In this document: positions 25,004 to 34,107 of the stretch, piece after piece
Layout of the letters: the number at the start of each line of letters is the position of its first letter
Numbering within the stretch: the stretch's first letter is position 1
Assembly: GCA_014381745.1 (NCBI GenBank)
Contig: JACNLA010000018.1
Location: 18,734 to 82,733 of the forward strand
Reading direction: 5' to 3'
DNA: 64,000 nt
Source: Actinomycetota bacterium
GTDB lineage: Bacteria > Actinomycetota > Acidimicrobiia > Acidimicrobiales > MedAcidi-G1
Program-made: the position numbers and the translations under genes
The notes under the pieces: model-generated
Told to the model about the DNA's origin: nothing
Seen by the model: the letters and a program-made list of their open reading frames with translations, nothing else
Databases searched by the model: none

Positions 25004-26212
25004 ATGCGTGACACCCGCGCCGACAAGCCCCAGCCAGAGGACAGCCCGGTACCGGACATTCCATCCGAGGACCGGATCTTCGACCTGTTGCGTGGCGTCA
25101 TAGACCCGGAGCTGGGTTCCAACATCGTGGAACTCGGAATGGCCAAGGCCGTGACCGTGACGTCCGACGGACTGGTCGACGTGACCATCGCACTCACTAC
25201 CTCCGGCTGCCCGCTGCGCGCCCAGATTCAAAGAGATACCAGGTCCCGAATCGAAGGCCTACCGGGCGTCACGAAGGTGCACATCACCTGGACCGAGTTG
25301 ACCGCTGAGGAGAAGGCCGCCACCATGGCCAAGGCCCGCTGGAACGTCAGCCGCGACGCACCGGATACCGAGATTCCAACCACCACCAGGGTCCTCATGG
25401 TCGCCTCCGGCAAGGGTGGCGTAGGCAAGTCGTCGGTGACCGTAAACCTGGCGGCCTCCCTGGCGGAACGGGGCTTCACGGTAGGCGTGATGGACGCCGA
25501 CATCTGGGGGTTCTCCATCCCACGGATGCTCGGTATCGAGGGCCGCCTGGGGGGGTCCCCAGAGGTCGGCAAGATAGACCCCATTCAAATGCCGGTCGGC
25601 GAGGGCGTTCTCAAGGTGGTCTCCATGGGCTTCCTCGTGGAACGGGAGGAAACCGCTCTCATGTGGCGCGGCCTGATGCTGAACCGGGCCGTTCAGCACT
25701 TCTGCGAGGACGTGGCATGGGGCCCGATGGACTACCTGATCATCGACATGCCGCCAGGTACCGGAGACGTCCAGATGGGTCTTGCCAGGATGCTGCCCCG
25801 AGCGGAAATGATCATCGTCACAACACCCGCCCTCGCGGCACAAAAGGTCGCAGTACGTGTGGCCGCCATGGGACGCAACAACTACCTGCGGATTGTCGGC
25901 GTGATCGAGAACATGAGTGCCTTCGTCGCCCCCGATGGTGCCAGGCACATGCTCTTTGGAGAAGGTGGCGGCGAGTCCCTGGCCGACGACATCGGTGCTG
26001 CCCTTCTCGGCAGCATCCCCCTAGACACGGCGGTAGCCCTAGGCGGCGACACCGGCAGGCCCGTGGCTCTCGCCGACGGTCCGGCGGCCGAGGCCTACAG
26101 GTCCATCGTCGACCTGATCGTGACCGAGGCTGCACCACCGATCGAGATGGCCGGTTGCAGCGCACGCCTGCTGGAGGCAGCCGAGCAGGCGCTGGACGAA
26201 GCCGGCGCCTGA
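25004..26212 (+). CDS. mrp: Mrp/NBP35-family ATPase with N-terminal MIP18 domain
   Basis: A 402-residue protein proposed to load Fe-S clusters. Residues about 22-100 form the MIP18/DUF59 domain (VIDPELGSNIVELGM, SGCPLR with Cys69). The P-loop GKGGVGKSS is at 136-144, followed by DADIWGFSIPRML, DMPPGTGD and IENMSAF. The usual Cys-x2-Cys after ENMS, which holds the bridging cluster in ApbC/Mrp proteins, is absent: the sequence reads FVAPDGARH. A single Cys159-like late cysteine occurs near the C-terminus (MAGCSARL). So cluster carrying may use other residues or be lost. Leaderless start at 25004. Confidence 0.88.
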   Translation: MRDTRADKPQPEDSPVPDIPSEDRIFDLLRGVIDPELGSNIVELGMAKAVTVTSDGLVDVTIALTTSGCPLRAQIQRDTRSRIEGLPGVTKVHITWTELTAEEKAATMAKARWNVSRDAPDTEIPTTTRVLMVASGKGGVGKSSVTVNLAASLAERGFTVGVMDADIWGFSIPRMLGIEGRLGGSPEVGKIDPIQMPVGEGVLKVVSMGFLVEREETALMWRGLMLNRAVQHFCEDVAWGPMDYLIIDMPPGTGDVQMGLARMLPRAEMIIVTTPALAAQKVAVRVAAMGRNNYLRIVGVIENMSAFVAPDGARHMLFGEGGGESLADDIGAALLGSIPLDTAVALGGDTGRPVALADGPAAEAYRSIVDLIVTEAAPPIEMAGCSARLLEAAEQALDEAGA

Positions 26213-26224
26213 CGGCCTGAGGCA

Positions 26225-26704
26225 TTACTGCTCGCCGGAAGGTCCCAGCTCTCCCTGACCACCGTCAACCTCGGTGGACTGCGCATCCACGATGTTCCCG
26301 CCGCCTCTGTAGCCGAAGTGCCACGAGACCGGTTGGCTCGATGCCGCACGGTTACCCAGAGCCCGCGAAGCCACACCGCGGATGATGGCCCTCGTTGGTG
26401 GAAAGAGCAGCGACAGCCCCAGTGCATCTGTGGCAAAGCCGGGCGTGAGCATCAAGATCCCGGCGAAGAGAACCAACAGGCCGTCGACCAACTCACGGCT
26501 GGGAACCCTGCCAAGGGCCAACTCCGCCTGCGCCCTGGCCAGAATGCCCATTCCCTCACGCCGCACCATCGCAGCGCCCACAACGCTCACGAAAACCAAC
26601 AGTGCGACGGTGTTGAGGCCACCGACCACGTCGGCCACCCGCACTATCAGGTAGATCTCGGCTATCGGGGTCGCGACGAACAACAGGAACAGGATCAGGA
26701 ACAC
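26225..26704 (-). CDS. fxsA: FxsA-family membrane protein
   Basis: About 159 residues. The family N-terminus VFLILFLLFVATPIAEIYLI starts at GTG 26704, so I use that start; an in-frame GTG at 26773 would add 23 unusual residues. Hydrophobic segments lie at about 1-20, 25-45 and 73-95, with LTPGFATDALGLSLLFPPTR, the conserved FxsA core, between and after them. E. coli FxsA affects phage T7 exclusion by F plasmids; its normal role is unknown. It is convergent with mrp (12 bases apart) and divergent from selA. Confidence 0.75.
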   Translation of the reverse strand: MFLILFLLFVATPIAEIYLIVRVADVVGGLNTVALLVFVSVVGAAMVRREGMGILARAQAELALGRVPSRELVDGLLVLFAGILMLTPGFATDALGLSLLFPPTRAIIRGVASRALGNRAASSQPVSWHFGYRGGGNIVDAQSTEVDGGQGELGPSGEQ

Positions 26705-26793
26705 GGCCGCAATGCTACGAGGCCAACTGCCCGAGGGGCACGCGCCGCCCGTGGGGGGCGCAGCGGCGCTCACGGTCGTATCCTCGCCCCATC

Positions 26794-28104
26794 ATGGCCG
26801 CTCCTGATGAGAACAGCCCAGACACCTCGACCGCGCCGGTACCCCGACCGCCCTCGGTCGACAGGTTGGCCCGGGCCATCGCCGACGTGAACCTGCCCCA
26901 CCCCCTTCTGGTCGATGCCGCACGAACAGCGGTCGCATCGGGCGACCCGGAGACAGCTGAACAGCGGGCCCGCGATATCGCCGCGGAACAGGCGCGCAGC
27001 CTCCTCACCGGGGTGGTGAACGCCACCGGTGTCCTGCTCCACACCAACATGGGACGTTCCCCCTGGACCGACCTTCCCGAGGACGCCTCCGACCGCTATT
27101 CCAGCCTGGAGTTGGATCTCGACTCGGGTGAGCGGGGCTCCCGCCAGGACAGGGCGCCACGCCTGCTTGCCCGCGTATGTGGCGCCGAGGCGGCCATGGT
27201 CGTGAACAACTGTGCTGCCGCCGTCCTGTTGACGTTGAGTGCCCTTGCCCACGGGAAGGGGGTCGTCGTCTCACGCGGTGAGCTGGTTGAGATTGGTGGC
27301 GGCTTCCGTATCCCCGAGGTGATGGCACAGTCAGGTGCCCACCTGATCGAGGTCGGCACAACCAACCGAACCCGCCTGGCCGACTTCGAAACCGCTGTCC
27401 AAGGTGGAGACATAGCGTTGGCATTGAGCGTGCACCGCTCCAACTACCGGATCACCGGTTTCACCGAGAGCGTTGCCGCTTCGGCAATGACAGGCCTCGG
27501 GGTACCGGTCGTGGCCGACATTGGATCAGGGTTGGTGGACTCGGCCTGCCCATGGCTCACAGATGGTCCACCTCCGTGGCTTGAAGGTGAACCGGCGGTG
27601 CGACAAACCCTCGAGGCAGGGGTCGACCTGGTGACCTTTTCCGGCGACAAGCTTCTGGGTGGCCCACAGGCCGGGATCATCGCAGGTAGGGCCGACCTGG
27701 TGGCCCAGTGTGCGGCGCATCCACTCGCCAGGGCTCTCCGGCCCGGAAGCCTCATCATGGGCTCTCTGCAGCAGTTGGCCCTCGCCTACCTGGCCCGCGA
27801 CGGCCTGACCATTCCGTTCTGGAGAATGGCAACGGTGCCAGTTGACGAGTTGCGGCAGAGGGCGTCGGCAATCTCGCCGGACCATGCCGCTGACACGATC
27901 GCCGTGCCCGGTGGTGGCACGCTTCCCGGCGTGGAGATCCCATCGGCCGGCCTGGTTGTGCAGGGAGACCACGTAACCGAGTTGCGAACCGGTACACCAC
28001 CGGTGATCGCCCGGGTGCACGACGGCTCGACCGTGATAGACCTGCGGACCGTCCACCCCGACGACGACGACGTGATCCGTACCGCAGTCGACCGGCTCAC
28101 GTGA
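26794..28104 (+). CDS. selA: L-seryl-tRNA(Sec) selenium transferase
   Basis: A 436-residue PLP enzyme that converts Ser-tRNA(Sec) to Sec-tRNA(Sec) with selenophosphate. Marks: an N-terminal helical domain, TGVVNATGVLLHTNMGRSPW, VVNNCAAAVLL, and the PLP-lysine segment TFSGDKLLGGPQAG. Length is close to bacterial SelA (about 460). ATG at 26794; a TATCCT sequence ends 9 bases upstream and no clear ribosome-binding site is seen. selB follows after 7 bases, so they form an operon. The tRNA substrate is encoded at 14131-14226; selD is not in the window. Confidence 0.95.
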   Translation: MAAPDENSPDTSTAPVPRPPSVDRLARAIADVNLPHPLLVDAARTAVASGDPETAEQRARDIAAEQARSLLTGVVNATGVLLHTNMGRSPWTDLPEDASDRYSSLELDLDSGERGSRQDRAPRLLARVCGAEAAMVVNNCAAAVLLTLSALAHGKGVVVSRGELVEIGGGFRIPEVMAQSGAHLIEVGTTNRTRLADFETAVQGGDIALALSVHRSNYRITGFTESVAASAMTGLGVPVVADIGSGLVDSACPWLTDGPPPWLEGEPAVRQTLEAGVDLVTFSGDKLLGGPQAGIIAGRADLVAQCAAHPLARALRPGSLIMGSLQQLALAYLARDGLTIPFWRMATVPVDELRQRASAISPDHAADTIAVPGGGTLPGVEIPSAGLVVQGDHVTELRTGTPPVIARVHDGSTVIDLRTVHPDDDDVIRTAVDRLT

Positions 28105-28111
28105 AGAGACA

Positions 28112-29839
28112 ATGCACGTAGTCGCCACGGCCGGGCACGTGGACCACGGCAAGTCCACGCTCGTTCAGGCGCTGACCGGCACCGACCCCGACAGGTTCTC
28201 CGAGGAAAAGGCGAGGGGACTGACAATCGACCTGGGGTTCGCCATGACCACCCTTCCCTCAGGTGTGACCCTCTCGCTGGTAGACGTTCCCGGGCACATC
28301 CGGTTCATCAAGAACATGCTGGCCGGAGTCGGCGCTGTCGATGCCTGCCTCTTCGTCGTGGCAGCCACCGAGGGTTGGAAACCGCAGTCCGAGGAACATC
28401 TCCGAATCCTTGAACTGCTCGGCGTGGGTCACGGCGTCGTCGCCCTGACCAAAGTCGGTCCGGCAGAACCTGACCTCACTGACCTGGCGCGGCTGGAGAT
28501 CGAAGAACAGGTGGCAGGTACCTTCCTCGAGGGCGCCCCTGTCATTGCGGTCGACTCCCCTACCGGTCTGGGCCTGGCCGATCTTGTGTCGGCGATCGAC
28601 GAGATGCTCGCCTCGACGCCGGCGTCTATTGACCATGACCGGCCACGGCTCTGGATCGACAGGGCCTTTGCTGCCACCGGAGCCGGGACCGTCGTCACCG
28701 GCACGCTCACCGGCGGACATCTGCAGGTCGGAGATGAGCTGGAGTTGAACCCCGGAGGCAGGAAGGTCCGGGTGCGGAGCCTCCAGAGCCACCACGCCGA
28801 GCACGGTGAGCTTCCACCCGGAACACGGTGCGCCGTGAACCTTGTAGGCGTCTCCCACGATGAGGTGGTCCGGGGTGACGTGTTGACACGACCGGGCCAG
28901 TGGCACATGACAACCGTCGTGGACGCCTCGCTACAGGTCCTGGGCCGCCTCGACCACCCTGTCTCACGCCGAGGCGCCCACGTCGTCTACCTGGGTGCCG
29001 GCGAGCACCCGTGCAGGCTGAGGGTTCTGGGCCCCGACAAGATCGAACCTGCATCGACGGGATCGGTGCGCCTGTTCCTCCCGCGGCCCCTTCCGCTCCT
29101 CCCGGGCGACAGGTTTGTACTGAGGGAGAGTGGCCGATCCGAAACCCTCGGTGGGGGAGAGATCCTTGACGTCGATCCACGTGAGCGCGCCTCCAGGGCA
29201 AGGCCCGACAGGTCGGTCGACAGGGTTATCAGCGAGAGAGGCTGGGTCTCGACCGAAGATCTGCTTCGTCTGACGGGCACGAGCCGGGAGCCGACCGTGG
29301 CCAACTGGGTGGTCGACCCAACCGTCTTGAGCGACACGCTTGAGCGGCTCAGGGAGGCAGTGGACGAGGCCGGACCGCTGGGACTCGACATTGCCGCCCT
29401 CGATGAACACGAGCGGGCTGCCGCCGAGATGCTGTCTGGTGCCGTCCTGGACGGCGGACGGCTGACGGCAGCGGGTGCAGCAGATCCGCTGGCAGACCAT
29501 CCCTTCGCCCAACTCCTGGCTGCTTCACCCTTCGCTCCACCCACACCCGATGGGGTCGACAGGGCCGAACTGCGCGAGATGGTCAGGCGGGGGGTGGTGA
29601 CCGAACAGGACGGTGTGTTCTTCGCCGCCTCAGCCGTGGATGATGCCGCGATGCTTGCGGCACGGCTGCTGGTCGAATCACCCGAAGGGTTCACCGTGTC
29701 CGCCTTCAGGGAGGCCGCCGGGAACACCCGCAAACACGCAATGCCGCTACTCGCCCGGCTTGATGGAACTGGAATCACGCGACGGCGAGGCGATGTTCGG
29801 GTTGCCGGACCGCGCCTACCCGTGACCGGCGACGGCTGA
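28112..29839 (+). CDS. selB: selenocysteine-specific elongation factor
   Basis: A 575-residue GTPase that brings Sec-tRNA to UGA codons next to a SECIS hairpin. G1 is AGHVDHGKST (residues 7-16), G3 is DVPGH, and the switch I/II context ARGLTIDLGFA is SelB-like. Domains II-III follow (about 175-350), then C-terminal winged-helix repeats that bind SECIS RNA, including TEDLLRLTG and the last one, EGFTVSAFREAAGNTRKHAMPLLARLDG. Length is slightly short of E. coli SelB (614). ATG 28112, seven bases after selA. Confidence 0.95.
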   Translation: MHVVATAGHVDHGKSTLVQALTGTDPDRFSEEKARGLTIDLGFAMTTLPSGVTLSLVDVPGHIRFIKNMLAGVGAVDACLFVVAATEGWKPQSEEHLRILELLGVGHGVVALTKVGPAEPDLTDLARLEIEEQVAGTFLEGAPVIAVDSPTGLGLADLVSAIDEMLASTPASIDHDRPRLWIDRAFAATGAGTVVTGTLTGGHLQVGDELELNPGGRKVRVRSLQSHHAEHGELPPGTRCAVNLVGVSHDEVVRGDVLTRPGQWHMTTVVDASLQVLGRLDHPVSRRGAHVVYLGAGEHPCRLRVLGPDKIEPASTGSVRLFLPRPLPLLPGDRFVLRESGRSETLGGGEILDVDPRERASRARPDRSVDRVISERGWVSTEDLLRLTGTSREPTVANWVVDPTVLSDTLERLREAVDEAGPLGLDIAALDEHERAAAEMLSGAVLDGGRLTAAGAADPLADHPFAQLLAASPFAPPTPDGVDRAELREMVRRGVVTEQDGVFFAASAVDDAAMLAARLLVESPEGFTVSAFREAAGNTRKHAMPLLARLDGTGITRRRGDVRVAGPRLPVTGDG

Positions 29840-29851
29840 CCGCTCTACGGT

Positions 29852-30112
29852 TCAGGCTGAGAGACCGATCAGCGCCCTGCGCTCGCGTTCGTTGGTGCCG
29901 CCCCAGACCCCGTGGACCTCACGGATTCCGACTGCATAGTCGAGACAACTCGTCAGCACGGGACACTGCGAACAAACGGCCTTGGCCCGCACCTCACGTC
30001 GCTGCTTCTCGTCTCGCCTCTCACCTCGGCCGGGTGGGAAGAACTCCCCGGCACCGGGCCCGCGGCAGGCGGCACTCGCCTGCCACTGGCTGCAGGTCAG
30101 ATCACCAGCCAT
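29852..30112 (-). CDS. WhiB-family iron-sulfur transcription factor
   Basis: An 86-residue actinobacterial regulator. The [4Fe-4S] ligands are Cys16, Cys47, Cys50 and Cys56 (CSQCPVLTSC), followed by the G[V/I]WGG turn and the basic ERERRAL tail for DNA or sigma contacts. An extra Cys7 is present. ATG at 30112 has AAGGGGG at good spacing; a TTG two codons earlier is less likely. Composition is closest to WhiB1/WhmE-type short proteins, but subgroup is unsure. This gene family is essentially limited to Actinobacteria, the best taxonomic clue in the window. Confidence 0.93.
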   Translation of the reverse strand: MAGDLTCSQWQASAACRGPGAGEFFPPGRGERRDEKQRREVRAKAVCSQCPVLTSCLDYAVGIREVHGVWGGTNERERRALIGLSA

Positions 30113-30204
30113 GCACAACCCCCTTAGTCTGTGCCACCGAACCTAGAACGCCCGGCCTGTCGCCACAAGAGGAGGCGCTCGATCATCGCGCCAGCCGTGG
30201 CGAG

Positions 30205-31494
30205 TCAGCTCTTGGCCGCGCGCTCCCTGTGGTCGCGCGCCGCACCGACCTCCGGCTCTACCTCCAGCCACAGCCCCTCGACAGCGACGACCCTGATCGG
30301 CTCTCCCGGCTGGATCGGTGTTGCCCGGTTTGTGCGGGCCTTCCAGACAGCTCCGCGGACCTCGACGGTTCCGTTTGGCGAGAGATGATCGACCGCTGAT
30401 CCGGCCTCTCCGATTATCCACTCCCGCCCAATGGTCGGGGTTGAGAACCGGGTCCGCACCATTGTCGGCATCCCGCCGGCCAGGCCCATCGCTGTCCCGA
30501 CCACCCCGGCAATCAGGGCGATCCAACCAACCGGTGTCCCGTCGTACAGGAACAGGGAACCAACAACGAGGCTGACCGTACCGATAACGGTCCATGCCCG
30601 GGGCACTCCAGCCTGGATGTCGATGGCGTAGCCGATCATGGCAAAGACCAGAATCCCGACCGCCCAGGCCCTCCCGGGAAGAACCGCAATGCCGTAGGAG
30701 GCCAACAACAGGGATGCGGCGCCGATCACACCGGCTATTCCGACACCGGCGGTAAAGAGTTCAAATACCAGGAGCCCCATGCCGACCAGAAGGAGGAGAT
30801 AGGCGACAGGTGGGCTGGCAACGGTGTGAAATACCTGGTCGACGATGCTGAGTTGTCGAAACCGGGTCCGGGTAACAGGCTCGACCATCGGCTTGTCGCC
30901 GGAGTCGTCTACCAGAACCTCGAATCCGTCGAGCCCGACGAGGTGCTCAAGCAACACCGGTGCGGATCGGGCCAGGCCCCGGCTGACTGCCTCCTGGTAG
31001 CCGACCGTCGAACCAACCAGGTCTGAATCGGCGGGAAGGCCGAACGCTGTGCCGAACCTCTCCGGAGAAAGAGCCTGTTCACCAAGGTCTCCGATACGGG
31101 AACCCGGTGCAATCCCAATGTCGTCGCCGAGGGCCACCAGCTGCGCGGCCTGGCCAGTGACCTCAGCTCCGGCCGGTCCAATCCAGAATGACACGGTCAC
31201 CGGGGAGGCAACTATCAGGTTTGCCAGGCCCGCCAGGTCGTCATCGCCGACGACAGCGCCCTGACTGTCGATCTGAAAGACCACGGCGAGCGTCGTGGCA
31301 GGGTCGGCCCCACGCAGGGTCTCGGCCATCATCTCCGTAAGCACGGGATCCAACAGACCGTTCACCTCGACCACGTCGACGGTCCTCACCTCGTGGCCAT
31401 CGGCTTCGTGGCTGTCTCCGTGGGCCGCTACGGATCCGGCCAGAAAAAACTGGGCACCGATCGCGAGGAGAACAACTGCGGTAACCCGGTACAC
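30205..31494 (-). CDS. NfeD-like membrane protein with degenerate ClpP-class domain
   Basis: About 429 residues. A signal-type segment (about 4-24) is followed by an extracytoplasmic ClpP/SDH-like domain (about 35-200), then four hydrophobic segments (about 240-365) and a C-terminal soluble OB-fold NfeD domain (VEVRGAVWKARTNR...GEPIRVVAVEGLWLEVEP). In active NfeD1b proteases a Ser-Ala-Gly motif carries the nucleophile; here the aligned stretch reads PAGAEVTGQAAQLV, with no serine, so it is probably inactive. No stomatin/SPFH partner gene is next to it. GTG at 31494 is a best guess; the gene lies 16 bases after a STAS gene. Confidence 0.75.
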   Translation of the reverse strand: MYRVTAVVLLAIGAQFFLAGSVAAHGDSHEADGHEVRTVDVVEVNGLLDPVLTEMMAETLRGADPATTLAVVFQIDSQGAVVGDDDLAGLANLIVASPVTVSFWIGPAGAEVTGQAAQLVALGDDIGIAPGSRIGDLGEQALSPERFGTAFGLPADSDLVGSTVGYQEAVSRGLARSAPVLLEHLVGLDGFEVLVDDSGDKPMVEPVTRTRFRQLSIVDQVFHTVASPPVAYLLLLVGMGLLVFELFTAGVGIAGVIGAASLLLASYGIAVLPGRAWAVGILVFAMIGYAIDIQAGVPRAWTVIGTVSLVVGSLFLYDGTPVGWIALIAGVVGTAMGLAGGMPTMVRTRFSTPTIGREWIIGEAGSAVDHLSPNGTVEVRGAVWKARTNRATPIQPGEPIRVVAVEGLWLEVEPEVGAARDHRERAAKS

Positions 31495-31510
31495 GGTGGT
31501 GGTCGGAGTC

Positions 31511-31861
31511 TCAGGTGGATTCAGGCTCGCCGAGGGCCAGCACGGCCTCCTCGACTGATTCCATGACCGGAACGATCCGATCGAAACCCGTTGTGTGCAG
31601 CAGCCTCGTAAGCGCCGGCCTGTTGCATGCCACGGCCACATCTCCGTCGTTCTCCCGGGCCCGCCTGATTCCGCCAATCAGTGCACCCAGCCCGGCGGAG
31701 TCCATGAACGGAACGTCGGAGAGGTCGACAAGAACGAACTTCTCCTCACCCAGCTCGGTGAGCGCCTCGCGGAACTGGGCGACGGTGTAGGCATCGAGTT
31801 CTCCCGCTGGGCGACAGAGCACATATCCGTCGTGACGTTCGACCGTGATCTCCAGCACCAT
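31511..31861 (-). CDS. STAS-domain anti-sigma factor antagonist (second copy)
   Basis: About 116 residues, one STAS domain with the phosphoacceptor serine in FMDSAGLGALIGG (about residues 55-67) and the start VLEITVERHDGYVLCRPAGELDAYT. It is a paralogue of the STAS protein at 8627-8980 but has no adjacent kinase. ATG at 31861 has AAGGAG only 3 bases upstream; the next codon, GTG, would be better spaced. A longer reading upstream is not supported. It is divergent from a receiver-domain gene. Confidence 0.82.
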   Translation of the reverse strand: MVLEITVERHDGYVLCRPAGELDAYTVAQFREALTELGEEKFVLVDLSDVPFMDSAGLGALIGGIRRARENDGDVAVACNRPALTRLLHTTGFDRIVPVMESVEEAVLALGEPEST

Positions 31862-31981
31862 CGACTCCTTGTCGGTTGCGTGTACCCGCAGTCGGATCGT
31901 AGACCGGTTGAGCGCACTTGGCCCACCGTCATCAAATATTTCGGCCCGTGTCATCAGTCACCAACGTTCAGTGACGACCGA

Positions 31982-31987
31982 TACGAT
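31982..31987 (+). promoter_or_regulatory. -10 element of a probable leaderless promoter (receiver gene)
   Basis: TACGAT ends 7 bases before GTG 31995; no ribosome-binding site. Confidence 0.5.
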
Positions 31988-31994
31988 CGCGGCC

Positions 31995-32369
31995 GTGTCG
32001 ACAGTTCTGGTGGCCACAGCAGCCGATCACATCCACGACGAGGTGGAGGCGTCGCTCGGGGGCCGGAACCAGATGGTGCGCGTAACAGCCGGAAGCGAGG
32101 TCCTCAAGGCGGTCCGTGAACATGACCCGGACCTCGTGGTCCTGGATCTCCAGATCGGCAACATGGGCGGGATGGCCGCCTGCCTGGACCTCAGACTCGA
32201 GCAGCGTGCTGACCGCATTCCGACCCAGCGTGTGCTGATGCTGCTTGACCGCGACGCGGACACCTGGCTAGCTGGTCAGGCCGAGGCCGACGCGTGGATC
32301 GTCAAGCCGTTGAATCCGATCGAACTTCGACAGACGGCATCTGACGTGCTGGCAAGAGACGCAACCTGA
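31995..32369 (+). CDS. single-domain response regulator (receiver only)
   Basis: A 124-residue CheY-like receiver with no output domain. The phosphoacceptor Asp lies in DLVVLDLQIGNMGG, and the conserved Lys-Pro in WIVKPLNPIEL. The N-terminal acidic pair is weak (ADHIHDEVEA). Alternatively, such stand-alone receivers act in phosphorelay or protein-protein control. No kinase is adjacent; the divergent STAS protein is a possible signalling partner. GTG 31995 is fixed by the leaderless promoter. Confidence 0.75.
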   Translation: MSTVLVATAADHIHDEVEASLGGRNQMVRVTAGSEVLKAVREHDPDLVVLDLQIGNMGGMAACLDLRLEQRADRIPTQRVLMLLDRDADTWLAGQAEADAWIVKPLNPIELRQTASDVLARDAT

Positions 32370-32445
32370 CTGTCAGAGAGTCCGCCTCCGGACACAATCC
32401 GGTCCGACAGATGAAGCCCTGCGGCGGTACCCTTCTCGACCTACA

Positions 32446-32522
32446 CGGGTAGTGGCGCAGGTTGGTAGCGCGCCTCGTTCGGGACGAGGAGGTCGTGGGT
32501 TCAAATCCCGCCTACCCGACCA
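32446..32522 (+). tRNA. tRNA-Pro (anticodon CGG)
   Basis: A 77-base gene with encoded CCA. Acceptor CGGGTAG/CTACCCG, anticodon stem CCTCG/CGAGG with loop TTCGGGA, anticodon CGG at 32480-32482, and T loop TTCAAAT. All four stems pair well. Confidence 0.95.
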
Positions 32523-32532
32523 CCGGCCTCCG

Positions 32533-34035
32533 TCAGATTTCTGATGACTCAGGGTCGCGAAGGGTGAGCATCCCGTGGGGGGTGGCCAGACGACGGGCCA
32601 GGGTCTCGTCGTCGCTGGTCATACGCCAGTTCAGCAGTTCTGCCGCGTATCGGACCATCTCCGGGTGGTCGTGGAGCGGTCTGGTCTCGTCGGGGTCAGA
32701 CTCCAGGTCGTAATAGATCGGCGGCATTCCAGCAAAGTGGACGTACTTTCCTGACCGGTCCCGGTGCACCGCCAGGTTGCATGCGGTCAGCGGCAGGCCG
32801 GCCTCACGGGCGAACACCCTGAAGTCAAACTCCCAGTGGGTCGACGTACGCCAGCCCTCAGCACCTCCACCCTCCAGGAATGACCGTAGGGAGCGCCCCT
32901 GGCACTGGGCCGGCACGGGCAGGCCGGCCAGGTCCAGAATCGTGGGCATGAGGTCGACGTTCTCGGTGAACTCGTCAACTACCAGGCCTGCCGGCCCACT
33001 CAGGGCCGGGTACCGGACGATCAGAGGGATGTGGTACGCCTGATCGTGGAAGCCCAACTTTGACATCAGGCCGTGGTCACCCAGGAACTCGCCGTGGTCC
33101 GAGGAAAAGACCACGATCGTGTCCTCATCGACCGACAGTTCCGAGAGGGTGTCCAGCAGGCGACCCACCTGGTGGTCGACCTCTGCGAGCATCCCGTAGT
33201 AGGTGGCCCGGAGCTGTCTCAGGTCCAGCGGATCGGCAGGCGGGTTGGTCAGGCCCCAGGTGGACATCATCTGGAGGAACGGATGATCAGCCTCCGTGGT
33301 TGGAATCGACTCGGGCACGTCGGCCGGGTCGAACATGTCGTTGTAGGGCTCGGGAACGGTGAACGGCGGATGTGGTCTGTACAACGAAACGTGCAGGAAC
33401 CACGGATCATCCTCTTCCACCAGTTCCCCGATGTGGTCTATTGCGGAATCCACCACGAATGCCGTCTCGGTCTCGTCGGCTGAGAAGGGTGGAGGCGCCC
33501 ATGAGGTCCCCCTTCCGGAGGGCACCTCGACATCCTCCCTGGGACGGAGGAACCTGGTGCGGTCCGAGATGTCGTGTCCACGCCCCTCAAGCCAGTAGTA
33601 CCAGGCCTCCCGGTGCTCGGGGAGGAGCAGGGTCTCCTCGTACCCCGGCAGCGGACCCTCGTAGTCGAGCAGTCGTGGGTCGTCTTCGGTGGTGGTTCGC
33701 GGATCGATGGTGGTGTCCGTGTAACCGTAGAGATGGGGCACGTAGCCGCCGGTTCTGGCCTCGAGAGCCAGGTTGGTAAGTCGGGCATCGAGAGGGGTGC
33801 CGTTGAACACGGACCTGTGGGTATGCAGGTAGGTGCCGGTGTGGATGCTGGCCCGGCTGGGCCCACACGGCGAAGCCTGGCCGTGATGGAGTGGAAACCT
33901 CACACCCTCAGCCGCCAGCGAGTCCAACCGCGGCGTTCGCACCAGGGGATGGCCCGCAGCACCTAGGCAGTCGCCCCGCCACTGGTCTGCCACGATGAAC
34001 AGGACGTTCGGGCGACGGGGTTCGGTGCCGGACAT
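32533..34035 (-). CDS. sulfatase / phosphonate-monoester-hydrolase-like enzyme
   Basis: A 500-residue alkaline-phosphatase-superfamily hydrolase. Metal-binding start [13 protein letters not shown], catalytic Cys57 in CGPSR (Cys-x-Pro-Ser-Arg, converted to formylglycine in active sulfatases), and metal/His segment [14 protein letters not shown] are all intact. The N-terminus has no signal peptide, so it acts in the cytosol. The overall size and DQWRGDxLG start resemble phosphonate monoester hydrolases and choline-sulfatase-like enzymes; the substrate is unknown. The formylglycine-generating enzyme is not in the window. ATG at 34035. Confidence 0.88.
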   Translation of the reverse strand: MSGTEPRRPNVLFIVADQWRGDCLGAAGHPLVRTPRLDSLAAEGVRFPLHHGQASPCGPSRASIHTGTYLHTHRSVFNGTPLDARLTNLALEARTGGYVPHLYGYTDTTIDPRTTTEDDPRLLDYEGPLPGYEETLLLPEHREAWYYWLEGRGHDISDRTRFLRPREDVEVPSGRGTSWAPPPFSADETETAFVVDSAIDHIGELVEEDDPWFLHVSLYRPHPPFTVPEPYNDMFDPADVPESIPTTEADHPFLQMMSTWGLTNPPADPLDLRQLRATYYGMLAEVDHQVGRLLDTLSELSVDEDTIVVFSSDHGEFLGDHGLMSKLGFHDQAYHIPLIVRYPALSGPAGLVVDEFTENVDLMPTILDLAGLPVPAQCQGRSLRSFLEGGGAEGWRTSTHWEFDFRVFAREAGLPLTACNLAVHRDRSGKYVHFAGMPPIYYDLESDPDETRPLHDHPEMVRYAAELLNWRMTSDDETLARRLATPHGMLTLRDPESSEI

Positions 34036-34095
34036 CGCGGAATCATTGCAGACCCGTCGTAATGGTTCGACTTATCCGCACCGGGCGACCAGCAG

Positions 34096-34101
34096 TAGTG
34101 T
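34096..34101 (+). promoter_or_regulatory. -10 element of a probable leaderless promoter (EamA gene)
   Basis: TAGTGT ends 6 bases before ATG 34108; no ribosome-binding site. Confidence 0.45.
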
Positions 34102-34107
34102 CACCCG

